Below, in pieces: positions 9,740 through 17,940 of a DNA stretch of 64,000 nt; within the stretch, counting starts at the first letter, position 1, and every line of letters starts with the position of its first letter. The DNA is taken from the NCBI RefSeq assembly GCF_037044555.1, contig NZ_CP146275.1:3266501-3330500 (forward strand). Reading direction: 5' to 3'. This stretch comes from Pelagibacterium nitratireducens (GTDB lineage: Bacteria > Pseudomonadota > Alphaproteobacteria > Rhizobiales > Devosiaceae). The translations under genes were made by a program, and so were the position numbers. The notes below the pieces were generated by a model that was given only the letters and a program-made list of their open reading frames with translations, had not been told where the DNA came from and did not search any database.

Positions 9740-10239
9740 CGCCGGGCGCCCAATTCGGGTGCGGCCCCGATGATCTTTTCGCCCGAACGCGAGCGGCGGG
9801 ACGCCGCGAATTTTTGGCCCATGCAGGGAAAGTGGCGCGCCGGTCAGAACAAACCTGCGAACACTTACTGCATTGAGTTACTCGGTAATTTACAGCCATA
9901 TACGAGAGTTTCGTGCCTGTTGTCACCGTATATGGAGTGACCGGGAAGGGGTCCGGCGCACTCTTCTGTCCGGCCCGTTGATGCAGCCACGAGAGACTGC
10001 TGGCCCTGATGGGGTCGGCGAACAAGGCCCCAATCTGGTTATCGGGCTATTGCGCCTCAGACAGTCCATGGGTTGTCCTTGCTCCCGGCCTGACCCGTAT
10101 CGCCATCACTTCGCTTCGCTCTTACAACCTCATGGAGCCGATTGATCGGTTCGAACTGGTATCCGCTTTAGGGTCACCTCATAGGTTTGGAACATGGCGG
10201 GCTTGATAGGTCTCGGCCCGAGCCACTATCGCCCGGACC
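9740..10239. other. Non-coding stretch downstream of the transposase remnant; possible IS end
   Basis: No open frame here looks real. The part at about 9930-10200 follows the broken IS110-type transposase on its 3' side and may be the element's non-coding end, which in IS110-family elements can carry guide RNA. I could not find clear element boundaries or a target duplication. The stretch near 9873-9930 is noticeably more AT-rich than its surroundings. Confidence 0.35.
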
Positions 10240-10611
10240 TCACCGCATGGTGGGGCGCGTCACCGCTTCGCAGATCGCCTCTGCGTCCACCGAGTCGTTC
10301 TTGCCGCGCTTCATATGGGGCTTGACGTAGGCAGGCGGCATCAAACGGACCTCGTGACCCAGCTTTGCCACCTCTCGCGCCCAATGGTGTGATGTGCCGC
10401 ACGCCTCCATACCGACCAAAAAGGGCGGCAACTTAGTGAAGAATGCCAGAACCTGCGATCGGCGCAGGGCCTCGCGAATGACAAGCTCGCCAGAGGCGTT
10501 GACGGCATGAACCTGGAAAATGCGTTTTGCCAAACCGGGGCCCAAAGTGGCAATCTGCGTGGCGGATGGCTCCTTTGCTCGGGTTGCCTGAGAGCAAACC
10601 CACTTTGGCAC
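10240..10611 (-). pseudogene. IS110-family transposase, truncated and inactive
   Basis: The frame encodes only the N-terminal DEDD half of an IS110-type transposase. Recognisable motifs are FQVHAVNASGE, VGMEACGTSHHW and KNDSVDAEAI, after which a stop appears right after RPTMR, where intact proteins continue for about 200 more residues (full length is usually 320-400). The first catalytic motif, normally G-x-D-x-A-K, reads GPGLAK here, so the first catalytic aspartate is glycine. Both the truncation and the lost residue indicate a dead copy. No flanking repeat was identified. It marks old insertion activity between the two-gene cassette and the decarboxylase locus. Confidence 0.85.
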
Positions 10612-10968
10612 TCAGATGCCGGGAGCGGGAGCCATCCACCTCATCTGGTTTGGGCGAGTAAGTACGGAAAGGCAACGTTCGCGATCCACCGCAATTTCAG
10701 TCATTCAAGCTGGGCTGCGAAGCGCTTGAAACCCGCCGTTTTGTTCACCACTGGCTGTTCGGCTTGAGCGGGCCTCGAAGAAGACAGGCAGGTTCGGTAC
10801 GGATCGGTGCTAGCGAACTTCGAGGCGGCAGCGGCAAGGTCTGCCCCAGTGGCTACACGGAACCATCATGACCGGGTCTCGCCTTTCTAAGCGACGTGAT
10901 CGAACTTGACGTCCAAACGCGACAACGCTGATTTTCGCTATCCGGCACGGCTGTGCGGCGAGTCGTGA
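10612..10968. other. Intergenic region with no recognised gene
   Basis: This separates the transposase remnant from the 3' end of the CadC-like regulator gene. The part next to the transposase would be its 5' non-coding end. I see no promoter, repeat or RNA signature that I can support, and the open frames on both strands give no family-like protein. Confidence 0.4.
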
Positions 10969-12519
10969 TCAGAAGCCATGTCGGCGCAGCTCCGCCGCAA
11001 TACGGGCGCGCGAGGCCGTTTCGCGTGTCGGGAAGGCAGCGAAATAGTCTGCTGATGTGGCGTCCGGCTTGAGACTGCGGGTCGTTTGTCGCCACCGGGC
11101 CGCCTGTTCATAACGCTCGGCCAGCCCGTTCGCGACAAGCGCGATCATAGCGATCAGGTAATGCGCTCCGGGCGTGGTCGCCGCACGGTCGGCCCAACCG
11201 GCCGCGGCCTCATAGTCTTCCTGCTGGATTAGCATCTGCGCCCGCACGCCGCGAATACCGTATAGCAGCGGGTCGAGCGGGCTCAGATTCAGCGAAGTGT
11301 CCAAGGCGGCGAACGCGACAGTTGCATTGCCCGTCAACATTGCCGTGAATGCTGTGGCATAAAATCCCTGCGCGTAATTCGGGTTCAGCGAGGTCGCCCT
11401 CGCCAGCCAGTCTGCGGCGATCTCGGGCTCGTTGGACAGCCAGAAGGTGCGCCCCATCGTGAAATTCGCGAACGGGTCGAGAGGGTCCAATTCGAGTCCG
11501 CGTTCGGCATGGCGACGTGCGTCTCGCGCCGCTTGCGCCGGATCGGGCGTCAGGCGCAGGAACGCGTCCAGAAAACTGGTGAAGGATAATCCCGCATGAG
11601 CGCGCCCAAGCTGAGGATCCGCCGTGATCGCACGCTCAAAGCAAAGCTTCGCAAGCGCATTGTCTGTTGCCGTGAACCTGTAGAGATGGCCAAGGCCGAT
11701 GTGGTAGTTGGCCCAGGCGTCCACTCCGGTTGGATCGCTCAGCCGCGCGATGCGCGCCTCGTTGAAGGGTATATGCGCCTCGAGTGCCGATACCAGGTGC
11801 GCCACGATCCGTCCCCTCAGATCGTCGATCTCATCAAGGGGAGACGCGAGCCTGTCTGCCCAGATGATCTCGCGCGAGATGGCGTCGGTCAGTTCGAGGG
11901 TCACCGCGATGCTGCGGCCGGGGCTCTCGATCACGCCGGACAGGACGTAGCGCGCGGCAAGTGCGGTCGACACCAGATCAAGATCGGCGGCGACCTGCCG
12001 GAAGCGGAAGGTTGATCCCCGCGCGATCACAGCAAGCCATCGCAACCGCGACAGTGCTTCGATGATCTCGTGCGGGATTGCGTCGCCAAGAATGGCGAGT
12101 TCCGGCAACATGCCGAGCTGTTGGAAGGGCAGAACCGCGATCGAAGGGCGCCCGCCAGAACGGTCTGGTGTCGGGTGGGCGGAGTCCTGCGAAGCCGCTT
12201 GCCCGGGCGACGAGGTGGTGACCTCCGGGATGAAGCGGAAGCCTCGACCATGGACCGTGGAGATTACTGCCTGTCGCGCGCCATCGTCGCCGACGGCCTT
12301 GCGGGCCGAGCGGATACGGCTCGAAACACTGGCATCCGACACAGCCTCGCCCTGCCACACTGCGGCAACGATTTCGTCCTTGGTGACCATGTGATCGCGG
12401 TTTCGAACGAGATGGATGAGCAATGAGAGTACCTGCGGCTCAAGCCGAACCGGCTCACCGCGACAGCTGAGCTGAAATCGCTCCGGATCGAGCCGAAAAT
12501 CGCCGAATGCCCAAGTCAT
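10969..12519 (-). CDS. CadC-like winged-helix regulator with TPR domain
   Basis: A 516-residue transcription regulator. Residues 1-105 form an OmpR/CadC-type winged helix (FGDFRLDPERFQL at the start, then DEIVAAVW and SRIRSARKAVGDDG). Residues about 130-240 are an adenylate-cyclase-associated-like domain (RPSIAVLPF, GSTFRF), and the remainder is a run of TPR-like helices to the end. No membrane segment is apparent, unlike classical CadC. The gene is divergent from the cysteine-synthase-like gene, with 138 bp between the starts containing an 18-bp dyad, so it most likely controls that operon. The inducing signal is unknown. Family assignment is strong because several motifs are intact across the full length. 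Confidence 0.87.
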   Translation of the reverse strand: MTWAFGDFRLDPERFQLSCRGEPVRLEPQVLSLLIHLVRNRDHMVTKDEIVAAVWQGEAVSDASVSSRIRSARKAVGDDGARQAVISTVHGRGFRFIPEVTTSSPGQAASQDSAHPTPDRSGGRPSIAVLPFQQLGMLPELAILGDAIPHEIIEALSRLRWLAVIARGSTFRFRQVAADLDLVSTALAARYVLSGVIESPGRSIAVTLELTDAISREIIWADRLASPLDEIDDLRGRIVAHLVSALEAHIPFNEARIARLSDPTGVDAWANYHIGLGHLYRFTATDNALAKLCFERAITADPQLGRAHAGLSFTSFLDAFLRLTPDPAQAARDARRHAERGLELDPLDPFANFTMGRTFWLSNEPEIAADWLARATSLNPNYAQGFYATAFTAMLTGNATVAFAALDTSLNLSPLDPLLYGIRGVRAQMLIQQEDYEAAAGWADRAATTPGAHYLIAMIALVANGLAERYEQAARWRQTTRSLKPDATSADYFAAFPTRETASRARIAAELRRHGF

Positions 12520-12553
12520 GTGAGAGCATACAGCACAATTCTTGGCTTCTACA

Positions 12554-12571
12554 GGAATTCTTCAGAACTCC
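12554..12571. promoter_or_regulatory. 18-bp imperfect dyad, candidate operator
   Basis: The site reads GGAATTCT, two bases, AGAACTCC: two 8-bp half-sites with one mismatched pair. It lies between the divergent starts of the CadC-like regulator and the cysteine-synthase-like gene, where an operator for both would be expected. Binding is inferred only from symmetry and position. Confidence 0.4.
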
Positions 12572-12657
12572 GTCAAGCCAGCACAAGGCGGACGGTGCAG
12601 ATTCCACGAGCGAAACTTGGCTCGCCAGTCAGAAGCAAGCGGCGAAGGAGAAAATCG

Positions 12658-13743
12658 ATGGACGCGATGACAATGCGCACAACACAGGGGCGTGGCAGGC
12701 TTTTCGCCAGCGTCCTCGAAACGGTTGGCGACACCCCCGCAATCCGGGTCAACAATCTGGCCCCGGCCGGTGTAGAACTCTACGTCAAGACGGAAGCTTT
12801 CAACCCGGCTGGATCGGTCAAGGATCGTCTGGCACTCAACATCATCGAGGAGGCAGAGCGCGACGGAAGCCTTAGGCCCGGTCAAACGGTGGTTGAGGCG
12901 ACATCGGGCAATACCGGCATCGGTCTTGCGATGGTCTGCGCTGCGAAGGGCTATCCCCTGGTCGTGACCATGGCCGATAGCTTCTCGATAGAGCGGCGCA
13001 AGCTGATGCGCATGCTTGGCGCCAAGGTCGTCCTGACCCCGCGCGCGCAAAAGGGTTTCGGCATGTACAGGAAAGCCGTCGAACTGGCCGAAGCGAACGC
13101 CTGGTTCCTCGCGCGCCAGTTCGAGACCAAGGCCAATGCCGCCATTCATGAGGCAACGACCGCGCGCGAAATCATCAACGATTTTGCGGGATCGCGGCTC
13201 GACTGGTTCGTGACGGGCTACGGCACCGGCGGCACGGTGGCGGGCGTTGGCCGTGTGTTGCGCCGGGAAAGGCCCGAAACGCAGATCGTGCTCGCCGAAC
13301 CGGCCAACGCGCAATTGATCGGCAGCGGTCGCTTGCAGGAGCGTGATCCCGGGGGCGCGCCGACCTCAAGCCATCCCGCCTTCGAACCCCATCCGATCCA
13401 GGGCTGGACGCCGGACTTCATTCCGCATGTGCTGCAACAGGCGATCGACGCCAGCCTCTACGACAACGTCACCCCTATCGCCGGCGCCGAAGGGATCAAA
13501 TGGGCGAAAGAGCTTGCGCAGAAGGAAGGAATTCTGACCGGAATCTCCGGCGGCGCCAGCTTCGCCGTCGCCCATCAGATTGCGGAGCAGGCGCCAGCCG
13601 GATCCGTCATCCTGTGCATGCTGCCCGATACCGGCGAACGATACATGACGACGCCGCTCTTCGACGGGATCGAGGCCGACATGGACGAGGGCGAACGCGC
13701 CCTCTCGTTGTCGACCCCCGGATACCAGCTCGCTGCCGCATGA
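12658..13743 (+). CDS. Cysteine synthase family PLP enzyme
   Basis: A 361-residue fold-type II PLP enzyme of the O-acetylserine sulfhydrylase / cystathionine beta-synthase family, which replaces the beta substituent of an activated serine by a nucleophile. K55 in NPAGSVKDR is the probable PLP lysine; SGNTG and GTGGT bind substrate and phosphate. ATG 12658 follows AAGGAG at a good distance, so upstream in-frame codons are excluded. It is followed directly by a PLP-dependent decarboxylase, with which it may be translationally coupled. That pairing suggests not housekeeping cysteine synthesis but formation of an amino acid that is then decarboxylated. The C-terminus carries an acidic extension of about 30 residues. 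The nucleophile used (sulfide, sulfite or other) is not known. Confidence 0.85.
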   Translation: MDAMTMRTTQGRGRLFASVLETVGDTPAIRVNNLAPAGVELYVKTEAFNPAGSVKDRLALNIIEEAERDGSLRPGQTVVEATSGNTGIGLAMVCAAKGYPLVVTMADSFSIERRKLMRMLGAKVVLTPRAQKGFGMYRKAVELAEANAWFLARQFETKANAAIHEATTAREIINDFAGSRLDWFVTGYGTGGTVAGVGRVLRRERPETQIVLAEPANAQLIGSGRLQERDPGGAPTSSHPAFEPHPIQGWTPDFIPHVLQQAIDASLYDNVTPIAGAEGIKWAKELAQKEGILTGISGGASFAVAHQIAEQAPAGSVILCMLPDTGERYMTTPLFDGIEADMDEGERALSLSTPGYQLAAA

Positions 13744-13763
13744 CGACGCCAAGGGGGACAGCA

Positions 13764-15239
13764 ATGATGGATGTGCTGCGCAAGCCTGCGTTCTCGGAAG
13801 CCGAAGAAACGCTAGACCCGTTCGACTGGAGCGATGTCCGGAAACTCTCGCATCGAATGGTCGACGATTCGATCGACTACCTCCGCGATGTCCGCGAGCG
13901 TCCGGCATGGCGGAAAATGCCGTTTGAGGTGAAGGAGACTTTCGAGCGGCCGCTCCCAAGGTCTCCCATGCCGCTCGACGAGGTCTATCGGCAGGTCAGC
14001 GACAACCTAATGCCCTATCCCATGGGCAACATACATCCGCGCTTCTGGTCCTGGTACATGGGGTCGAGCAATTTCACCGGGGCATTGGCGGACTTTCTTG
14101 CGGCCGTCCAGGGGTCGAACCTCGGCGGCGGCAATCATGCCGCCGCATTGATGGACGTTCAGGTCGTTAACTGGTGCAAGGAGATGATGGGATTTCCCGC
14201 CTCCGCCAGCGGAACGTTGGTGAGCGGCGGCTCGATGGCCAACCTGCTCGCTCTCACCGTCGCGCGCAACTTCAAGGCGGGAGTGAATATCCGCGAGGAC
14301 GGCATCGGCGCGATCGAAAGGCCGCTACGCTTCTACGCCTCGGACCAGGTGCACAGCTGCCACCGCAAGGCGGTGGAGGCGCTGGGGCTGGGCAACAAGT
14401 CGCTTCGCCGTGTTCCCACGGATGCCGAACTGCGGATCGACATCGCCGCTCTTCGGGCCGCCATTTCGGAGGATCGGGCCGCCGGCTTTAACCCGGCCTG
14501 CCTGATTGCTACGGCCGGCACGGTCAACACCGGCTCCATTGACGATCTGGAAGCTTTGGCTGACCTGGCGGCGGAAGAGGCTCTCTGGCTTCACGTCGAC
14601 GGCTGCATAGGAGCCCTACTGGCGATTGCGCCAGCGAATGCCTATCGCGTCTCAGGCATTACGCGCGCCGATTCCGTAGCTCTCGACCCGCACAAATGGC
14701 TGCACGCTCCATTCGAGGTCGGCTGCGTTCTGGTCCGCGACGCCTCCGCGCATCGCGGCGCCTTCGCCGTCACGCAGGAATATCTCGAATCGACGCCGCG
14801 CGGGCTCGCATCGGGCAATTGGCTGTATGAATACGGCCTGCAGACGACGCGCGGTTTCCGCGCGTTGAAGGTCTGGATGGCGCTCCTGGAGCATGGTGTC
14901 GAGAAGTTTGGCCGTCTGATCGACCAGAACATCGCGCAGGCGCGTTATCTCACCAGCCTGATCGAGCAGGAACCCCTGCTCGAGCTGGTCGCGCCGACCA
15001 GCATCAACATCGTCTGCTTCCGCTACAAACACGATGGCATTGACGAAGTCGGGCGCAAGGCCCTCAATCTCGAGATCATGCTGCGGCTGCAGGAAGAGGG
15101 TATCGCAGTGCTTTCGGACACGACCGTCCATGGCGAGCACTGCCTGCGGGTGGCGGTCAATAACCACCGAACCCGGCACGAAGATCTGGACATGCTCATC
15201 CAGGAGACGTTGCGGCTCGGCGCACTGCTCATGCCATGA
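13764..15239 (+). CDS. PLP-dependent (group II) amino acid decarboxylase
   Basis: A 491-residue enzyme of the aromatic amino acid / glutamate / cysteine sulfinate decarboxylase family, releasing CO2 from an L-amino acid. K311 in DPHKWLH is the PLP lysine; HVDGC carries the aspartate that binds the pyridine nitrogen, and HPRFWSWYMG is the N-terminal substrate-side motif. Two starts are possible: ATG 13764 after AAGGGGGA (chosen), and ATG 13740 overlapping the preceding stop. It is adjacent to the cysteine-synthase-like gene and shares its predicted regulator. Prokaryotic fusions of these two enzyme types have been linked to taurine formation, so cysteate or cysteine sulfinate are plausible substrates, but the residues in the substrate motif match neither known animal enzyme exactly. 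Confidence 0.85.
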   Translation: MMDVLRKPAFSEAEETLDPFDWSDVRKLSHRMVDDSIDYLRDVRERPAWRKMPFEVKETFERPLPRSPMPLDEVYRQVSDNLMPYPMGNIHPRFWSWYMGSSNFTGALADFLAAVQGSNLGGGNHAAALMDVQVVNWCKEMMGFPASASGTLVSGGSMANLLALTVARNFKAGVNIREDGIGAIERPLRFYASDQVHSCHRKAVEALGLGNKSLRRVPTDAELRIDIAALRAAISEDRAAGFNPACLIATAGTVNTGSIDDLEALADLAAEEALWLHVDGCIGALLAIAPANAYRVSGITRADSVALDPHKWLHAPFEVGCVLVRDASAHRGAFAVTQEYLESTPRGLASGNWLYEYGLQTTRGFRALKVWMALLEHGVEKFGRLIDQNIAQARYLTSLIEQEPLLELVAPTSINIVCFRYKHDGIDEVGRKALNLEIMLRLQEEGIAVLSDTTVHGEHCLRVAVNNHRTRHEDLDMLIQETLRLGALLMP

Positions 15240-15350
15240 CAGCACAGCGGACCAGGCCCGGGCGCACATGCACGGCATCGGTTACATCGAGATGGCAAGC
15301 GGTCATCCGTTGCGAGCAAATGACCGCCCCCTGTTCAAATTTCGGTCCGT

Positions 15351-15919
15351 TCAGCAAGAAGTCGAGATGACCCATTCATCGACCAGGCGCGCATACTGTC
15401 GCGTGCTCATGTGCTGATTGTGGTCGACACGGCTTGGAAGGGCCTAGTCACTGGCACTACCCCCTCGCCGTTCAAGCCAGGCCCATAGGCTGGCACGCAC
15501 ATCGCTGATCAATTCAATCGGACAGGACGTCCGGTCTTTTGTTGAACGACCACTGCCCGTGTTCGAATCTCGAGCCCAGTGACCAAGTCGCCAGTCTTGA
15601 CCTTGACGAGATCGCATCCGTAAAGCTTGCTGTCGATTGCGAGATCGAACAGGGCACGGTCTCGAAATCGGCCTTCCCGGTCCAGAAAGAAACGGATTGC
15701 CAAAATCTGCTTCCGGGTCAGAGGATGCTTGGTCCCTACAGTCTTTCCGGTATTCCACGCAGCCCGTCCTCGGGCCAAAGCATCAGATCTTGAGTATACC
15801 ATCGAAGGTCTCCTTTGGCGCTGATTGGCCAAGAGAGAAACGCTGAGATCGGCAGGCGCTGGGCCGACAGCCGAAGGTCCGGTTCCAGCTCGGAAACGGA
15901 CGAAGCTGACATTCGGCAT
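15351..15919 (-). pseudogene. Tyrosine-type site-specific recombinase, frameshifted and truncated
   Basis: The minus strand reads like the short phage-type integrases common in alphaproteobacteria: QRRPSMVYSRSD, ARGRAAWNTGKTVG, LTRKQI and RDRALFDLAIDSK in one frame. Near 15510 the homology shifts frame (VRASLWAWLERRGG), then shifts again to HMSTRQYARLVDEW and stops. The C-terminal catalytic part (HxxR and the nucleophile tyrosine) is absent. The first catalytic arginine, expected in a KLRGCDL-like motif, is tyrosine here (KLYGCDL). It is therefore a dead recombinase gene, and suggests the neighbouring genes arrived on an integrated element. The upstream boundary is approximate. Confidence 0.82.
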
Positions 15920-16047
15920 CCGCGCAATTTCGGTCGGTATGGCCGTGCATGACGAAGCCCAAAGCTGCCTTTCGGCCGGATGGCGACGTCGCTAAGCATT
16001 CCATTCCTGTCGTTCAATCGATGCGACATCCCGAAGGTTGCGAAAGC

Positions 16048-16077
16048 GGTGTGCGTCAACCCGGATTGACGCACACC
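16048..16077. repeat. Perfect 12-bp inverted repeat with 6-nt loop
   Basis: Arms GGTGTGCGTCAA and TTGACGCACACC flank the loop CCCGGA. It lies 22 bases past the stop of the minus-strand dehydrogenase gene, so it could help to end that transcript, but no T-tract follows on either strand. It could also be an operator or a protein-bound cruciform. Confidence 0.6.
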
Positions 16078-16099
16078 TGATACTTCTGGTCAGCTACGC

Positions 16100-16849
16100 T
16101 CAGGAGGTCAGACCGCCATCCACAGTGATGCTGGATCCGGTGACGAATGAGGCAGCCTCGGAGGCCAGGAAGGCGACCACCGCGGCGATTTCAGGCGGCT
16201 GGCCCAGACGGCCCAGCGGAATCATCGATTGCAGATGCTCGGCAATCGGGCCGCTGCCCGGGGTCATGTCAGTGGCGGTGGGACCGGGCTGCACGGCATT
16301 GACGGTAATGCCGCGCGGGCCCAGATCATGGGCCAGACCTCGGGTCATGCCCTCGATGGCCGATTTGGTCAGGGCATAGACGCTGGCCATCGGGCTGCCG
16401 ATCCGCCGCACGGTATTGCTGGCGATATTGATGATCCGGCCGCCTTGCCGCATATGGGCCAGGGCCTGCTGGATGGCAAAGTAGCTGGAACGCACATTGA
16501 CGGCGATCATGCGGTCGAAATCGGCCTCGCTGACGTCATCCACCATGCCCAGCACCATGATGCCGGCATTGTTGACGAGAATGTCGAGGCCGCCAAACTG
16601 CGCCGCAGCGTCATTGATCGCTTTCCGGACCGCAGCGATGTCGCCACTGTCAGCCTTGATGGCCCTGGCATAGCCCCCGGTTGCTTGAATTTCGGCCGCC
16701 ACCTGCCGGGCCGCGTCTGCGCTGGCCGAATAGCTGAAGGCGACCTGGGCGCCGTCTGCCGCCAGTCGGCGGACAATCGCGGCGCCGATGCCGCGTGAAC
16801 CGCCGGTAACGAAGGCGCGCTTGCCGGCAAGGCTTGGAGAAGTTGTCAT
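16100..16849 (-). CDS. SDR family oxidoreductase (FabG-like)
   Basis: A 249-residue classical short-chain dehydrogenase/reductase. The cofactor motif TGGSRGIG is near the N-terminus, NNAG follows, and the catalytic residues are S in NIASN and Y-x-x-x-K in YALTKSA. The C-terminal SITVDGG is typical of FabG-like proteins. ATG 16849 is chosen; an in-frame GTG nine bases upstream would add three residues. It lies 42 bp downstream of another dehydrogenase on the same strand, so they are probably cotranscribed and controlled by the divergent AraC regulator. The likely role is NAD(P)H-dependent reduction of a ketone or aldehyde; the substrate is unknown. Confidence 0.88.
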   Translation of the reverse strand: MTTSPSLAGKRAFVTGGSRGIGAAIVRRLAADGAQVAFSYSASADAARQVAAEIQATGGYARAIKADSGDIAAVRKAINDAAAQFGGLDILVNNAGIMVLGMVDDVSEADFDRMIAVNVRSSYFAIQQALAHMRQGGRIINIASNTVRRIGSPMASVYALTKSAIEGMTRGLAHDLGPRGITVNAVQPGPTATDMTPGSGPIAEHLQSMIPLGRLGQPPEIAAVVAFLASEAASFVTGSSITVDGGLTS

Positions 16850-16891
16850 TAAAGGCACTTTCTGCCGCTGGGCGGCTGGGTGAGGAAAACG

Positions 16892-17860
16892 TCAGTTGAG
16901 GGAAAGGCCGGTCATGGCTTCGGACATTGTCCATAGCCGCTCGGCGAAACTGGCATCAGCCGCCCAGGGGGCGACGCCCTTGCGACCGGCTTCGGCAGTG
17001 TTGATCTCGACGATGTCGCTATCTTCGCAATAGACGCCGCCCAGGCCGGCCAGTAACGGGCTGGTGGCGCACCAAAGGCTCATCGCCGCCGCCTGCTCGA
17101 CGGTTTTCATTCCCTTGTCAGGGTCGACGCGCGGCTGGCCTTCGCTGTCATTGGTATCGAAGCCGGCGATTTCTTCCGCGCTGAGGTGCCGCGCCAGCCC
17201 GGTCAGAACCTGGCCGGGATGGAGGGAAAACGCGCGGATGCAAGCGTCCTTGCCACGAGCATCAAGTCCCATGGCAAAGAGCGCATTGGCCGTCTTGGAT
17301 TGGCCATAGGCCACCCATTTGTCATAGGGGCGCCTGGTGAAATCCACATCGTCGAAATCGATGCCGGCGATCTGGTGCCCGCGTGACGATACGCTGACGA
17401 CGCGCGCCTCGCCCGCGCGGCGCAACGCCGGCCACAGCCCGAGCGTGAGCCGGAAATGGCCGAGATGATTGGTGGCAAACTGGCCCTCATGGCCATCGGC
17501 ATCGCGGGACAGCGGCGCTGCCATGATGCCGGCGCTGTTGATCAGCATGTCGATGGCGCTGCCGGACGCCACTACCCTTGCGGCAAAGGCAGCGACCGAT
17601 GCAGCCTGGGTGAGGTCGAGCGCATCCACCTCGGTTCGGGCGATCCCGGCCAAGGCGAGGGCAGCGCGGGCCGGGTCGCGGGCCGGGACGATAACACGGG
17701 CGCCAGCACCCGCCAGGGCCCGAACCGTTTCGAGGCCGATGCCGGAATGGCCGCCGGTGACAATGGCGGTCTTGCCCGCCAGATCGATGCCCTCGACGAC
17801 CTCGGCGGCCGTACTGGCGGCGGTGAAGGGCGATCCGACGGGACTTTGAAGATTGCTCAT
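16892..17860 (-). CDS. SDR family oxidoreductase (retinol dehydrogenase / WW-oxidoreductase-like)
   Basis: A 322-residue short-chain dehydrogenase of the longer, light-dependent-reductase-like group. The cofactor site is TGGHSGIG, the NNAG motif is replaced by NSAG, and the active site is S in SVSSRG and Y-x-x-x-K in YGQSKTA. ATG 17860 is preferred because it follows GGAGC and the earlier in-frame ATG lacks such a site. It is first in a two-gene minus-strand unit and diverges from an AraC-family regulator, with 80 bp between starts. That arrangement suggests AraC control of both dehydrogenases, perhaps in response to a toxic carbonyl. Substrate is unknown. Confidence 0.87.
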   Translation of the reverse strand: MSNLQSPVGSPFTAASTAAEVVEGIDLAGKTAIVTGGHSGIGLETVRALAGAGARVIVPARDPARAALALAGIARTEVDALDLTQAASVAAFAARVVASGSAIDMLINSAGIMAAPLSRDADGHEGQFATNHLGHFRLTLGLWPALRRAGEARVVSVSSRGHQIAGIDFDDVDFTRRPYDKWVAYGQSKTANALFAMGLDARGKDACIRAFSLHPGQVLTGLARHLSAEEIAGFDTNDSEGQPRVDPDKGMKTVEQAAAMSLWCATSPLLAGLGGVYCEDSDIVEINTAEAGRKGVAPWAADASFAERLWTMSEAMTGLSLN

Positions 17861-17940
17861 GTGTTCTGCTCCGCTTGTCATGCCTACTGATATGACCTAC
17901 TTCTTCGGATAAACCAGTCAGTGAAGTCCGAGATAATATC

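Noticed and set aside
15299..15327. 8-bp inverted repeat GCGGTCAT / ATGACCGC about 60 bases after the decarboxylase gene
   Set aside because: The 13-base loop and lack of a T-tract make a terminator or operator call too weak to list as a feature.
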